64,000 nt of DNA from Takakia lepidozioides (lineage: Eukaryota > Streptophyta > Takakiopsida > Takakiales > Takakiaceae): the NCBI GenBank assembly GCA_030704615.1, contig CM060732.1, positions 2,542,001 to 2,606,000 of the forward strand. The letters are read 5' to 3'. Shown here one piece after another: positions 21,130 through 32,749 of the stretch. Below the pieces are notes generated by a model. It worked only from the letters and a program-made list of their open reading frames with translations, made no database searches and was not told the origin of the DNA. Position 1 is the first letter of the stretch. Each line of letters starts with the position of its first letter. A program made the position numbers and the translations under genes.

Positions 21130-24100
21130 AGTGGTAAATGCGGTACCGCATTTCCGTCCCCTTCATGAACCCTCTTTACCGAAGGCAAGCGTGGAGGGCA
21201 GCTGGGACGGAAATACGGCACCGCTTTTCCGTCCCTATTCTCAGGATGGTAAGGCTGGATGGTTGGATTTGCGGCCATCCTATCATGAAGAAAAGGTTGT
21301 TTGGCAAGTTCGACGGGAATGCGGTGCCACACTTCCGTTTCGCTGTCCTATCTGCCAGAGTAAGTGGTAGCGGGCCTGGAATGCGGCACCGCAATTCCGT
21401 CGAAGCTGTCATTAAGAAAATGTACAATGACAGTCCGGACGGAAATGCGGCGTCGCATTTCCCTTCAACTGCCAAGTACGCAAACTGAAGTGGTCTTCTA
21501 GACGGAAATGCGGCACCGCATTTCCGTCCCACCAAAAATGAAGGGATGGTCCACTATCAGTCCGGACGGAAATACGGTGGCGCGTTTCCGTCCAGACTCT
21601 CGGGAAAGCAATGTCTGGATGGGGATCTGACCACCTGTTTAGGGATCGTACAGTTGGAGCCCAGACGGAAATGTTGCACCGCATTTCCGTCCAGACTGTT
21701 AAAAATGCATGGTGGAATGGGAGCCCGGACGGAAATGCGGCACCGGATTATCATCCCACCATGTATCAAGGATACTTAGGTGTGAGTTAGGAAATGCGGC
21801 ACCGCATTTCCATCCACAATGGTAGAAAGGCATGGTCCAGTGGGACCCCAAACGGAAATGCGGCGCCGTATTTCCGTCCCACCAGGTGTTAAGGGATGCT
21901 TAGGTGTCAGTCCGGACGAAAATGCGGCAACGCATTTCCGTCCAGACTGTTAAAAATGCATGGTGGAATGGGAGCCCGGACGGAAATGCGGCACCGGATT
22001 ATCATCCCACCATGTGTCAAGGATGCTTAGGTGTCAGTTAGGACGGAAATGCGGCACCACATATCCATCCACAATGGTAGGAAGGCATGGTTCAGTGGGA
22101 ACCCGGATGGAAATGCGGTGCCGCATTTCCGTCCCACTAGGTATAAAGTGATCGGTAGGTGTCAGTCCGGACAAAAATGCGGCAGCGCATTTTCGTCGCC
22201 AGGTTCATCCCACCCACCTCTTTTCCCCAAATGATGATCATCGTGCAAAGGGGGATGTGAGTTAGGACGGAAATGCGGTGCCGCATTTCCGTCTCGACTG
22301 CCATCCACCCGTGCTCTTTGAAAGTCGTTTGACGGTGTTTTTTTTTTTTCCCCTCTAGTCATTCCCGCTGGATGGTAATTGCGGCGCCGCATTTTCAACC
22401 ACAGGGGGGAGGGGGGAAATAACCCCTGATTGTTTTTCCTCTAGTCATCGCCGCTGGATTGAAATGCGGTGCCGCATTTCCATCCGAAGGGGTGAAAACA
22501 AGAAATAAAAAATTCTCAGTTTATCTTTTTTATCTTTTTTTTCTCTTGTCATCCCCGCTAGATGGAAATGCGGCGCCGCATTTCCAACAACAGATGGTAG
22601 AGGGGGGCGGGGGGGTGGAAAAAACAACCCTAACTTTATTTTTTCTTGTCATCGCCACTAAATTGAAATGCGGCGCCGCATTTCCGTCCATAGGGGTGGG
22701 GACAAAAAAAGTTTTTGTTCTTTCTTTGTTTGTTTTTTCCCCCCTCCCCTGCCCCCCTCTAGTCATCCCCGCTGGATGGAAATGCGGCGCCACATTTCCA
22801 ACAACAGGGGATGGAAGGGGGAAAAAAAAATAACCCTAACCGTTTTTTTCCTCTTGTCATCGCCGCTGTATTGAAATGCGGCGCCGCATTTCCGCCCATA
22901 GGGGTGGGGACAAAAAAATTTTTTTTTTTTTTTTTTTTTTGCCCCCACCCCCGTCTGCCCTTAGTCATCCCCGCTGGATGGAAATGCGGCGCCGCATTTC
23001 CAACAACAGGGGATAGAAGGGGGAAAAAAAATAATCCTAACCATTTTTTTTCCTCTTGTCATCGTCGCTGGATTGAAATGCGGTGCCGCATTTCCGTCCA
23101 TAGGGGTGGGGACAAAAATAAATCCCCCCCCCCCCCAACTTTTTTAGTCATCCCCGCTGGATGGAAATGCGGTGTCGCATTTCCAACAACAAGGGGTAGA
23201 AGGGGGAAAAAAATAACCCTAACCGTTTTTCTTCCTCTTGTCATCGCCGCTGGATTGAAATGCGGCGCTGCATTTCCGTCCATACGGTGGGGGGGGCTGT
23301 GGGGGGAAAAAATAAAAAAAATAAAACAAATTTGTGGGGTTTTTTTTTTTTTCTTGGTTGTTCTCTAGTCATCCCCGCTGGATGGAATGCGGCGCCGCAT
23401 TTCCAACAACAGGGGGAATAGAGAGGACAAACAATAACCCTAACCTTTTTTTTCCTCTTGTCATCGCCGCTGGATTGAAATGCGGCGCCGCATTTGCGTC
23501 CATAGGGGTGAAAGGCAAAAAATAAATAAATAAATGAAGTTTGTTTTTTTGTTTTTTTTTTTGCCCTCTCTAGTCATCCCCGCAGGATCGAAATGCGATG
23601 CCGCATTTCCAACAACAGGGGGTAGAGGGGGGGGAAAAAAATAACCGTAAAACATTTTCTTTTCTCTTCTCATCGCCGCTGGATTGAAATGCGGCGCCGC
23701 ATTTCGGCCTATAGGGGGTAGAGAAAAAAAAATCCAAAAAAATTTTTTTCCTTGTTTTTTCTAGCTCTACCCGTTGGATGGAAATGCGGTGCCGCATTTC
23801 CGACCACAGGGGGTGGCGGGTAAGAAAAACCAGAACCCTAATTTTTTTTTCTCTATAGTCATCGTCGTTGGATAGAAATGCGGCGCCGCATTTCCAGAAG
23901 GCAATGGGTGTATGGCAGGTGGGACGGAACACTGTCATGGAGGCAAGGGTAACTGGTAGTGGCGATTGAAATGCGGCACCGCATTTCCATCCCACTGTTA
24001 TGGAGGCAAGGGTAACTGGTAGTGGGGACGGCCGAAATGCGGCACCGCATTTGCGTCCCCACTGTTATGAATGCAAGGTCTTCCGGCAGTCCGGACGGAA

Positions 24101-24650
24101 AAGCGGCACTGCGTTTCCGTCCCCACCGTAGTGAAGGCAAGGTCCAATGGCGGTTCGGACGGAAATGCAGCCGTCCCCACTGTAATGATGGCAAGGTCCA
24201 ATGGCAATCAGGACGGAAATGCGACACCGCATTTCCATCCGTCCCCACTGTCATGAAGGCAAGGTCCAATGGCAGTCCGGACGGAAATGCGGCACCGCAT
24301 TTCCGTCCCCAATGTCATGAAGGAAGGGTCTCAGGGCAGTCTGGACGGAAATGCGAAACCGATTTTCCGTCCCTACTGTCATGAAGGCAAGGGTGTATAG
24401 TAGGTGGGACGGAAATGCTGTGCCACATTTCCGTCCTACTATTATGGAGGCAAGGGTAACTGGTAGTGGGGACTGAAATGCGGCACCGCATATCCGTCCC
24501 CATTGTCATGAAGGCAAGGTCTAATGGCAGTCCGGACGGAAATGCGGCACCGCATTTCTGTCCCCTCTGTCATGAAGGCAAGGGTGTATGGCTGTCCGAA
24601 TGGATATGCGGTGCGGCATTTCTGTCCCATTGTCATGAAGGCACCGGTAA
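21130..24650. repeat. Palindrome array I of E2 (expanded)
   Basis: A 3.5-kb array of the GGAAATGCGG / CCGCATTTCC palindrome, longer than in E1 or E3. Three zones: 21130-22290 with PM-side linkers; 22300-23870 with alternating linkers GTCATCCCCGCTGGATGG and GTCATCGCCGCTGGATTG, homopolymer T/A/G/C runs and AACCCTAA strings; and 23880-24650 with a linker reading GTCATGAAGGCAAGG. Repeat-derived ORFs here are not genes. Confidence 0.9.
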
Positions 24651-24829
24651 GTGGTAGTGGGGACGACCGTCCCCACCGCAAGCTCGAATGGCAGTCCGCC
24701 CACCTCACTTCCCCAAAATCCACTGAAGGGGTACATGTTGATGGCAACCTGGACGAAAATGTTCCGTCCCCTTGACATCCACCCATACTCGCTCCTCAGT
24801 GGATCAAATTCGGTGTCAGTCTGCGGCAC

Positions 24830-25635
24830 CCCATATGAGGCAAGTGTTCTGCAATTCGAGTGATACACGACAACATTGTGGATAGATGATAAGAAGGAAC
24901 CCAGTTGGGGTTGTCCCTGCTCCTACTTTCACGGGAAGATTTGTCCATGCAAAGTTTGCGGAGGCGACGACGACCCAGTTCTGGTTCTGTAGGCATGACA
25001 TTATGACTTGTGTCTATGGAAAGCCCAAGTACGGCATACAAGCAGTGCCAGAGGCTCCCCCGGTGTGGCTGGTGGAACCGGGATACAATATGAGTCAGGT
25101 TGAAGCCGACGCCCTTACTGCAGCAGGATTTTGGATGGTGCAGCGCACTGACGTCCCCAGACAACCATTTCCGGTTCCACAGCCTCCACCACCGACCGCT
25201 ATGAGAGCAAGATCAAATGTATGTGACAACTCTAAGCATCCTACACACCGTTGGGGAAAACCGAAGAGACGGCGACCTCCCTCAAAAGTGAACGAGACAA
25301 GGATGGGGAATGCACTTGGGATGAACTATACAATCCAGAGCTCAACATAAATGCCCCCACCAGGCTTCGGGCGTGTGTATCAGATGGCCACGGCAGGCTC
25401 AGTTGTCCGCAATGAGGTGTACACCATCACCATTTCAGAATTATCCACCTGCAATTGCACCGACTTCCAGATCATGGCGAAGAAGGGGGCATCATACTGC
25501 CCTTGCAAGCATCTATACTACGTGTACCTAAAGAGCCTCTGGTGTAATTCCACAACTCATCACTTCATACATGCACTAGCGTTGAGCCCCGACGAGATGT
25601 ACACTCTTCTGAATATGGATCCAAGGGACCAGTGA
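24830..25635 (+). pseudogene. MULE transposase C-terminal fragment, E2
   Basis: Begins in the segment corresponding to GRCSAIRV of the E1 protein. The open part runs 24886-25635, with one stop after CTIQSST near 25348. Includes FRPCTFTGRF-like text, the Pro-rich linker and the complete SWIM finger (CNCTDF, CPCKHLYYVYLK). The DDE catalytic region is absent, so it cannot transpose alone. It is joined directly to the palindrome array, showing an internal deletion of about two thirds of the gene. Confidence 0.8.
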
Positions 25636-26536
25636 GCTTGGCTTGCGGGGCACAAGACAATGTTACGCCCATCCTTTTCGGAGTTTCAGTTATAGTAGAA
25701 CTGTACTACTGCAAGTACCTCTAACTTTGGCTACAGAAAGGTTTGACTTATGTCTTGTCTACCAGTAACCTATTTTGGTTAAACTAAGATAATACTATGT
25801 CATTACCTTCTGTTTCCACGTGCCTGGATTTTTGTTATTTTTGGGGGTTCTTGTTTTTCTGCTCTCCCAAACTTTGCTTATCTCATTCGACCCCCGGCAA
25901 GAAAATGCGGCGCCGCAGTTCCAAGTAAGGTACTGGTAGTTGCAGCCTTGGTCATAGTAAGATAATTGCACCGAGTCTTCAGGGCGCCGACCGTCAAGAA
26001 CACTGAACCCCTCATAATTCTCGCACGTGCGAACCGTAATGCGGCACCGCATTTCCTAGTGGAGTGGCAAACCTTTCCCGCAGAATGCAGGAAGAAGCAA
26101 GAATTTTCAAGCACTGCAGACTGTGTTGTTGCATGGGGATCATACAATCGTGACAGAAGGGTCAGCTTCATTCCAATGTAAGGGCATATAAAACCGCGGA
26201 ATACTCTATACACGCCAGTATGCAGCGTCCTTTTGCTGTGGTATACTAGATTTCTCATTGCACGGTCAGTTTTTTCCATGAGCAGATTTACAAAACCATG
26301 AGCGGAATTGTTTCTCACGACATATCTTTGCCGCATTATAGGATCTGGAACTTCCAAAAACAGCAATGTCAAATTAAAAACTAGTATTTTAATACTTTTT
26401 TAATCTGCCGCATTTCCAAATTTGGAGAAGTCCGCTCATGAAAACCGCGTATCTTAGACTTCGGCTCACCGCTCATGCGGCTCATGCGGCTCATGGCTCA
26501 TGGCTCATGGTTTCTGCTCATGAAATAGTAAACCTC
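25636..26536. mobile_element. E2 3' flank and terminus 1
   Basis: Transposase 3' flank with a solitary palindrome near 25903-25922, another near 26040-26056, and CATGAGC subterminal repeats from about 26430. It ends ...GAAATAGTAAACCTC at 26536. Sequence beyond the end is PM intron 8, so E2 lies inside another PM gene copy or was joined to it by recombination. Confidence 0.7.
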
Positions 26537-27322
26537 TGGTAATGTGTGGATGGCATTGTAACAGGTGCCTCAATGTGGGCTGGGCGGTTTTCCGACCGGC
26601 ACCTCTTTGCCTACGAGGAGGATTCATCCGTGTGGGGATCCCATCTGGAAGGGCTGCAACGGAATGTTAAGGCTCCCAACAGAGCGGAAGTCTCCTCGGA
26701 TTCGTCGGAGTCCGAGGAAGACACAGTGGACATTGATGCGGAGGAGAACCCGGAATACGAGTGAGTGCAAACATTGTAAGTTTGCAAAGCCTTCTGGGTC
26801 ATTTTTGTCAAACGAATTTCCGGACTGTGGTTCTCATTAGTCTCGTTGATGATTGTCATGTGCAGGATTGCAGGGTCCGGGTCGAAACATGTAGGGCCTA
26901 CACTTCCTGCCAGGAAGAATGTCCCGTTCTTTGCGAGGGCCGACTTCATGACGAGCCCGGTGAGGGACTACTCCCTTCCTAGTTATGCAGCTAAACTCGC
27001 ATAGAAGAAGTGAGAATCCCAGTAAAGTAGAGCAGATTTTGGAGAGGGCTAGGGAGGACAGAAGGATAAGGAAAGAGTTGGCAGCAGCTCAGACAGGTAG
27101 ACGGGTACGAAAGTACATATGTGATTCAGCGGATGAGAGCGACGCAGACAGGGAGGAAGACGACCCAACGGAGGTGAGATGGACAGTTCCGCAAGGGGAA
27201 GATGGGATTTTCGAAAGCCTGGCCGACGAGCAGTCCGCTGGAGATGAGAAAGGCACTGAGGGGGTGGAGGCGGAGCAGGACAGGCTAGAACAGGATGAGG
27301 ATTCGGATGATTTTCAAGATTA
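26537..27322 (+). pseudogene. PM gene, exons 9-10 fragment
   Basis: Exon 9 (26565-26762) carries the second half of methyltransferase motif I (GASMWAGRF) and motif II (LFAYEED). Exon 10 (26867-27322) carries the conserved tail with VRWTVPQGEDGIFES and ends DDFQD-stop. Exon 10 lacks about 12 bases near 27000 relative to other copies, breaking the frame. It directly follows terminus 1 of E2, so the upstream exons are gone. Confidence 0.8.
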
Positions 27323-27464
27323 ATAGAATTTTAATGAAGTCTCTGTAAATGTAAATTCTCTTCCAGAGTATATAAAGGAAATTCTCCCCGACATTCGTGA
27401 CCCCTCTCCAGTGTGCATTCCAGCCACACAATCGCCCAAACCACGACGCTCCCAAAATCAGAAA

Positions 27465-28200
27465 TGGGGCACCGCATTTCCAAAATTTTGGCAACTCTAA
27501 GAACCTCTTTTGGAAATGCGGCACCGCATTTCCAAAACAGGGGAGGGACTAAATTTTCCATTTCAATGTTGGCATAGTAAAAAGTAATCGGCCGATTGGA
27601 AATGCGGTGCCGCATTTCCAAAATTTCCTTTGTCCACACGCCAGTTTTTGCCTCTCCCGCTCATTGCATGGATGCCACCACGCTTACAGAGGTCGAACAA
27701 GGAGGTCAAACAAGGAGGTCGAGATGGCGGAATTGGAAATGCGGTGCCGCATTTCCATATTGGGGATGGTCGTTGTTCGAACTGCAGGCCCATCAGCAAA
27801 AATTGGCACCGCATTCCATTGTAAAAAAAAAGTCGATGACGGACATGGAAATGCGGCGCCGCATTTCCAGAACGGACATCGTAATTTGTCCATTTGCAGA
27901 CCCTCTCGCGGAAATGCGGTAACGCATTCCATCGCGCTGGTCGGAAATGTCACACTTTTCGAAGTGTTGGACGGAAATGCGGCACCGCATTCCCTTGTCC
28001 AAAAAGAAGTTTCCATTGCCAAGCTGGAAATGCGTCGCCGCATTTGCAATGCCAACCTCGTTGTCTGTCCAATTTATAGACCCGTGTTGGTATTTCGTGT
28101 ACCTGGACGGAAATGATGCACCGCATTTCCATGTCGGCATCGAAATGCGGTTCCAATGTCCTACATGGAAATGCGGTGCCGCATTTCGATGTCCGACATG
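27465..28200. repeat. Palindrome array II, middle copy
   Basis: About 12 units of the A1 palindrome. Linkers match array II of E1 (17290-18130) nearly base for base, but the dense GATGTCCGACAT end is shorter. Confidence 0.85.
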
Positions 28201-28444
28201 GCGTTACTCTGGTATATTCTTGACACATGACTCTCATACCGGTTACTCTGCTATATTCATCCGGACAGACACATTGTAGAAATGAGACATCAAATTGTAA
28301 ACAGTGGGCCAATTCCGACAGTTATTCAACAGAATGAAACACAATCATACAGAAGTGAGGTACGATGGGTTTATTGATCGGACACGATGTCTCACATTTA
28401 CCAACTGCAGACAAAACTAAGCCCTTCCTCCTTCTACATGGGCT

Positions 28445-29128
28445 TCACCAAGTCGACGGAACTTCGATACCCCTCAAAACAAGCTCATCACTGCTGCGGC
28501 ACCTCGAGGTAAACTGTAATTCGGTCATTCTGCTGCCCTTGCTGGAGCCGACGACAATATCATGTCCATCAATGATACCACCATCATACATTGACAAGGT
28601 CACTGTGGGCCTCATGTGCCCGTGCGATTCGTCTTCGCAACTCAGCCGAATGTCTCCATACACTGGAAGAGCGGAGTGATCTGCACGTATATAGTTTTCC
28701 CCGGTGCCGTCCTCCCTGGTCCACTGGCAGCAGTTCCAGCGCCAAAGCGAGGCCGTGCGTGATCTGTCCGGCATCCCTTTCCAGCTTGGTATATCGAGGT
28801 CAACAATTTTCAGGACCCACGGACCGCATTCACCCTCGCCCTCATCTCGCTCAAAGCGGTAATAGCCCTCCAAATACTCCATTGCGCGCAAAGACTCTTG
28901 CTTGATTCCAGCAGCATCTGTGAAAACAGAGAGCCAGACAATGATGTCTCCTGATTCTGGTTTGAACATAGCATAATCGTGGCCATGATAAGGGCAGTCG
29001 GCTGGATTTCGGCGGCACAGCATCCTCGAAAAAGAGTAGCGGAGTACGCTCAATGACAGCAGCTCCCGGAAGGAGCAGCGCGGTGGCTGGAAAAAGTTCA
29101 AGCTAACGCTGCAATTCCTCAGAAACAC
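28445..29128 (-). CDS. Gene X (unknown function), open copy
   Basis: The best copy of gene X: one uninterrupted frame of about 228 codons with stop at 28445. The frame at 29128 opens with GTG, so the real start is either the conserved ATG of MLCRRNPADC or lies in an unseen upstream exon. Homology to gene Y begins before that Met (VLRYSFSRM against VLRSSFARM). Landmarks: DCPYHGHDYAMF, ESGDIIVW, EYLEGYYRFER, GPWVLKIVDLDIPSW, RWNCCQW, YGDIRLSCEDE, TLSMYDGGIIDGHDIVVG and a C-terminal LVLRGIEVPSTW. There is no signal peptide, membrane span or recognised catalytic motif. It converges on array II and diverges from gene Y across the hairpin. Family unknown to me. Confidence 0.65.
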   Translation of the reverse strand: MFLRNCSVSLNFFQPPRCSFRELLSLSVLRYSFSRMLCRRNPADCPYHGHDYAMFKPESGDIIVWLSVFTDAAGIKQESLRAMEYLEGYYRFERDEGEGECGPWVLKIVDLDIPSWKGMPDRSRTASLWRWNCCQWTREDGTGENYIRADHSALPVYGDIRLSCEDESHGHMRPTVTLSMYDGGIIDGHDIVVGSSKGSRMTELQFTSRCRSSDELVLRGIEVPSTW

Positions 29129-29390
29129 TCCAGGTCACATTTAAATTTCCCCCCTACAGGATCCTGGACCGATGAAGATTGGCTGCTTCATGAATGTAGC
29201 CGTTTCCGTTTCCTACCCTGCCATGCAAACTATGGGCACTCACTGCCAGGTGGGCCGATAGCCACTGGACACGACGAAGTCCATCCCCTCTTCGATGTAA
29301 ATGCGGCGCCGAATTTCCATCCGGGGGGATGGACTTCGGTGGCAGATCTCAAACTATAACTTGTTGATGAGACAGATGTATGGGTTCATC
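29129..29390. promoter_or_regulatory. X/Y intergenic region with hairpin, middle copy
   Basis: Matches 61790-62030 in reverse and, after its 5' third, 18300-18460. The hairpin with arms CGAAGTCCATCCCC / GGGGATGGACTTCG and an inner CG-centred palindrome is at 29275-29338. It stops at about 29390, where sequence jumps into a PM intron. Confidence 0.65.
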
Positions 29391-30085
29391 TCTCTTCCAG
29401 CTCCTGACATTGGATCGGAAATGGCAGACACGGTGGCTGTCGATCTGGAATGCATCCGAGAGCATAAGGACAATGTGGTCTTTTCCACTGGAAGTTTCTG
29501 ACCCTTGCAGTGGATGTGTGGCTCAACCGTATGACTTGGTGGTTCCAGGTAATTCAAGGTACTTCCCCAGATTTGCTTTTCTGAAATGAATTCCCTGAAC
29601 TGCTATGTGACAATGCATTTGGGAATTGCAGGTAATGTCGAATGCGAAGGAGCAAGTCGTAATGCACACAAATTCGTTCGGCTTGTACGTCAAATGGGAT
29701 GGAACACAGACATTGGAAGACTACGTGACACGTTTCAGATGTGCGTACAATGACAACCTTTTTGCCAGAGAGCTACAGACAGCAAGAAGGAGCGTGGAGT
29801 TTACACATCAGGAGGGAGCGGGGAAAGCTGCAATGCGAATTGTTTACAGGTGAAGCACAGCTGCCCTTGTATGCGAAGCCTGGTTACGAGGTTTGTCTCG
29901 GAAATGCGGCACCGCATTCATTTTATGTTTTCGGTGGCACTCTGCGAGTAGGTTGGTCTCAACTTTTGCTCACGCATGCTGACTGCCTTGCAGGTATATG
30001 AAATACGTGCTCCTTCAGACAGGGGCCCTGGCTCAAGAGCCCCTGTTCTTCATGGCTTGGACCGTGGCGGGCCCAAGCTGTGTCT
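29391..30085 (+). pseudogene. PM gene, exons 5-7 fragment
   Basis: Plus-strand exon 5 (from 29401; WQTRWLSIWNASESIRTMW), exon 6 (29634-29850; DYVTRFRCAYNDNLFAREL) and the start of exon 7 (29995-30085), with normal GT-AG borders and a lone palindrome in intron 6 near 29901. Both ends are rearrangement junctions: X/Y intergenic DNA before it and a gene Y scrap after it. Confidence 0.75.
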
Positions 30086-30164
30086 ACACATCCAATAATG
30101 GAGCATCTGGGTCCCACGTACCCACCGACGGAGGTGGAACGTGTTCATCACGCCGGCGGTGTGG
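30086..30164 (-). pseudogene. Gene Y scrap
   Basis: About 79 bp matching 61700-61778 (TCCAATAATGGAGCATCTGG...CACGCCGGCGGTG). It sits between a plus-strand PM fragment and the minus-strand PM gene of E3, so it marks a rearrangement junction. Confidence 0.65.
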
Positions 30165-32415
30165 CTATTGCTAGGAAGGAACTTCAGTGCATTGAAACCT
30201 CACCTTCTCTTTCGCCTCCACACATGCCGTTGAGAGGTGATGCAGTTTCTCCAATTGCATGGTCGGCTGCATGGCCCGAGAATAGTGTTTTGCAATCTCG
30301 GGGATGAAGTCCTTTCCAAGTGCCGGATCTGCAATTGCCACCAGCTTCACAAGCTTTGACTTGTATTTGGTTCTGGACTTGACACCGGCTTCCTTCAAGT
30401 GCTCAGTCAATGACTGCAACGTTTTGACCTGCCCCTCACTTTGCATGAAGAAGCGTTTGGCATGGGCCAAATCCAGCTTGATGTTTGACTGCCAACAAAA
30501 ACACGCAGAAGCATTACATTCGATTCATGTGGAAAGATTACTGGAAATTGGGGAAGGATGAGCAGAGGGAAATTGGAGGACGACTTACTTCGTATATCAC
30601 CTCCACCATTCCATCCATAGTGAGACAATACCATGTCCGGTCTGTTTTTGCAACGGCTTTCTGAATGAGCTCGGGCTCCAGCATTTCCGCAAACATCTGC
30701 GGATCAGTGAGACCAGTTTTCCTCACCCTGTACAGCATATGTGCCATGTGGGTATGCACGTACGCATTCTCAGTGACCCTGCAAGGCACACTCTCCAGTT
30801 CAGTACACGGAAGCACGGAAACAAACCAGAATGGAAACCGAAATGCGGCACCGCATTTCGAACGTGCTAGGGAGGGTATGAGTATCTTACGAGTTGAGGT
30901 CCGCCATGGCATTCTTGAGCAGGGAGGAGTCTGCCGCCTTCACCTTCAGGATGACACACTCCACCATGTAATGCCAGCCAATGTGCTTGGCATGGTTCTG
31001 CTTGATGTACTCCCACCAGGCGAGAAGTCGGTGATTCCCGTCCCACACAAAGAACATTTTACCAGACATATGGCCGAAGTCTGGATCACCCTTCAGCGTC
31101 GCCTCGAATTCGTCGTTGCGAGTGTGCCAGTGGGTATCCCACGTTGACAATTCATCGGCAGTGGGTCCACGAGTTTTGCTGTCCTCATTCTCAATGGAAA
31201 CGTAAAACGCTGCCAATCCCAGACGGTACCCTTCTCGAAATGCGAACTTGAGCTTATCCACATCTCCGGGAAGGGCCTGCCTGACGATGGGAAGGGAGAC
31301 CATGCGACAGAGTGGGATTCGAAGAGTCCGCTGGAATACCCTGCTGCCTAGAACTCTGCCAATGCTACTGTGTGTCTCCTCCAACATTTTATCCGCTGCA
31401 CTTTTGAAATCCTCCGGAGACATGTCTGTAGGTGCCGGTAGTGGCTGAGCAGCTGGAGCATCCTCAACTGGAGCTGCACTCTGGGGCCTGTGTGCGGGCA
31501 ATTCTGCCATTGCAGAGGCCTCCTCCGGGCCTGCTTGCTCATCGGTGGTGAGGTCTGGCTGCGAACGTTCAGCGGCAGTACCCTCCTCCGGTACCAAATC
31601 GACAAAAACCGTCGATCCCATTGCCTTCGCTGCAGCAGAGACGGCCCCAACATCTGCAGGCGGGAAATCCTCCAGGAACTGAGCTTCAGCTCATGGAAGC
31701 GGTTTTTGCGGGAGATTGTTCGGCCGTCGCCCTGATTGCCTTCTGCTTCCTCATCCTTGCAGGTGAAGGTGTCTGCTGCAATTGAATCTGTCTCTTACCC
31801 TGCTGCTTCATTCGCGTTGGGGGGGGTGAATCGGCCTGAGCCGGTTCAGAAGCCAGTAGAGGGACGGGCTGCTTCTTCTTCGACTTTGCTGGAGAAGGGC
31901 CCGACCCCTTCTGGCGATTCTCCATGACCGAAGAACGCGAGTCGATCTCTGGGGCTTTGAACTTGCCCTTCGAAGCCGCGTCTTTGAATCGCACAGGGCT
32001 AGGCCCGGTAGGAATACCCGCGCTCGGGGATCGGGTGGGTGTACGTGCTGCAGCTAGCTCCTCGGACTCTTCCTGCGGCTCTTCGGATTCCTGCGATCCC
32101 TCCAGCACGTCCACCTTTCCTGTTAGGCATACAAACATGTTCTGCATTCAAGTCTCATAGCATTCAGTCTAAGAATTACAGAAGCAAAATGGGGGGTTCG
32201 GTGCTCGATCAGCTGCGCGCAGCCCGATCGCATGGAGCTCTCACTGGTGGCTGGGTTGCCTGAGTGGCCTGCTGCTCGGAGATGGCAATCTCCTCCTGTA
32301 GACGCATCTGCTTCCGCCCCTTCGGCATTGGCCTACGTCCGAAGTATAATTTCCGGAGCTTGCGACGAGGTCTCCTGTCTGGTGCACGAACTCCCCCCCT
32401 CTCAGGTTCGAGCAT
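30165..32415 (-). pseudogene. PM gene exons 1-4, E3 copy
   Basis: Minus strand: exon 1 32415-32245 (57 codons, MLEPERGG start), exon 2 32141-30891, exon 3 30778-30589, exon 4 30488-30204, then truncated in intron 4. It carries the most readable N-terminal half: the exon 2 ParB-like domain is uninterrupted over 31621-30891, from DLVPEEG through LRIPLCRMVSLPIVRQALPG and KMFFVWDGNHRLLAWWEYI to MADLNS. One frameshift (an extra A near 31705) separates it from the Lys/Ser-rich first part. The 171-bp exon 1, GTGAG donor and TGCAG acceptor agree with E1. Methyltransferase exons are missing. Divergent from the E3 transposase across array I. Confidence 0.8.
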
Positions 32416-32745
32416 AAGAAGAACAGAGAGAGGGAAAAGGGGCAAAGAGTGCAGATGGAAAGGGCGCGAGAGGGGTCACTGAGGAGACACGACAAAAGTA
32501 GATGAAACGGCGGTGATGCACCACTTGGGTTCGAAAGGGTTGGACGAAAGTGTCTCCGCGTGGAGTTTGCGTCATTACAAAATTCGAATCGTTCAGGGTA
32601 CGCCTGCCGTCCGAAAAACAAACATCATTATCCAACGGTCAGGCCGCGCCGCCTCATGCCCCTTCAGTCAGATAGAGTGCCGACATGTGCAGCAATTCCG
32701 TTGCTCCACGTGTTCACATTTCAAGGCATTTCCGTCCCAGCGTCT
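32416..32745 (-). promoter_or_regulatory. Conserved PM 5' region, E3
   Basis: Reverse-strand counterpart of 11590-11904. Includes a purine-rich tract immediately upstream of the start codon as seen on the plus strand. Similarity to E1 with out-of-phase indels suggests leader/promoter. Confidence 0.4.
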
Positions 32746-32749
32746 GATG

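Noticed and set aside
21130-24650. Many ORFs of 60-180 codons on both strands rich in KCGAAFPS, GNAAPHF and EMRRRIS text
   Set aside because: These come from reading through the palindrome in six frames. They have no conserved start and no protein-like variation.
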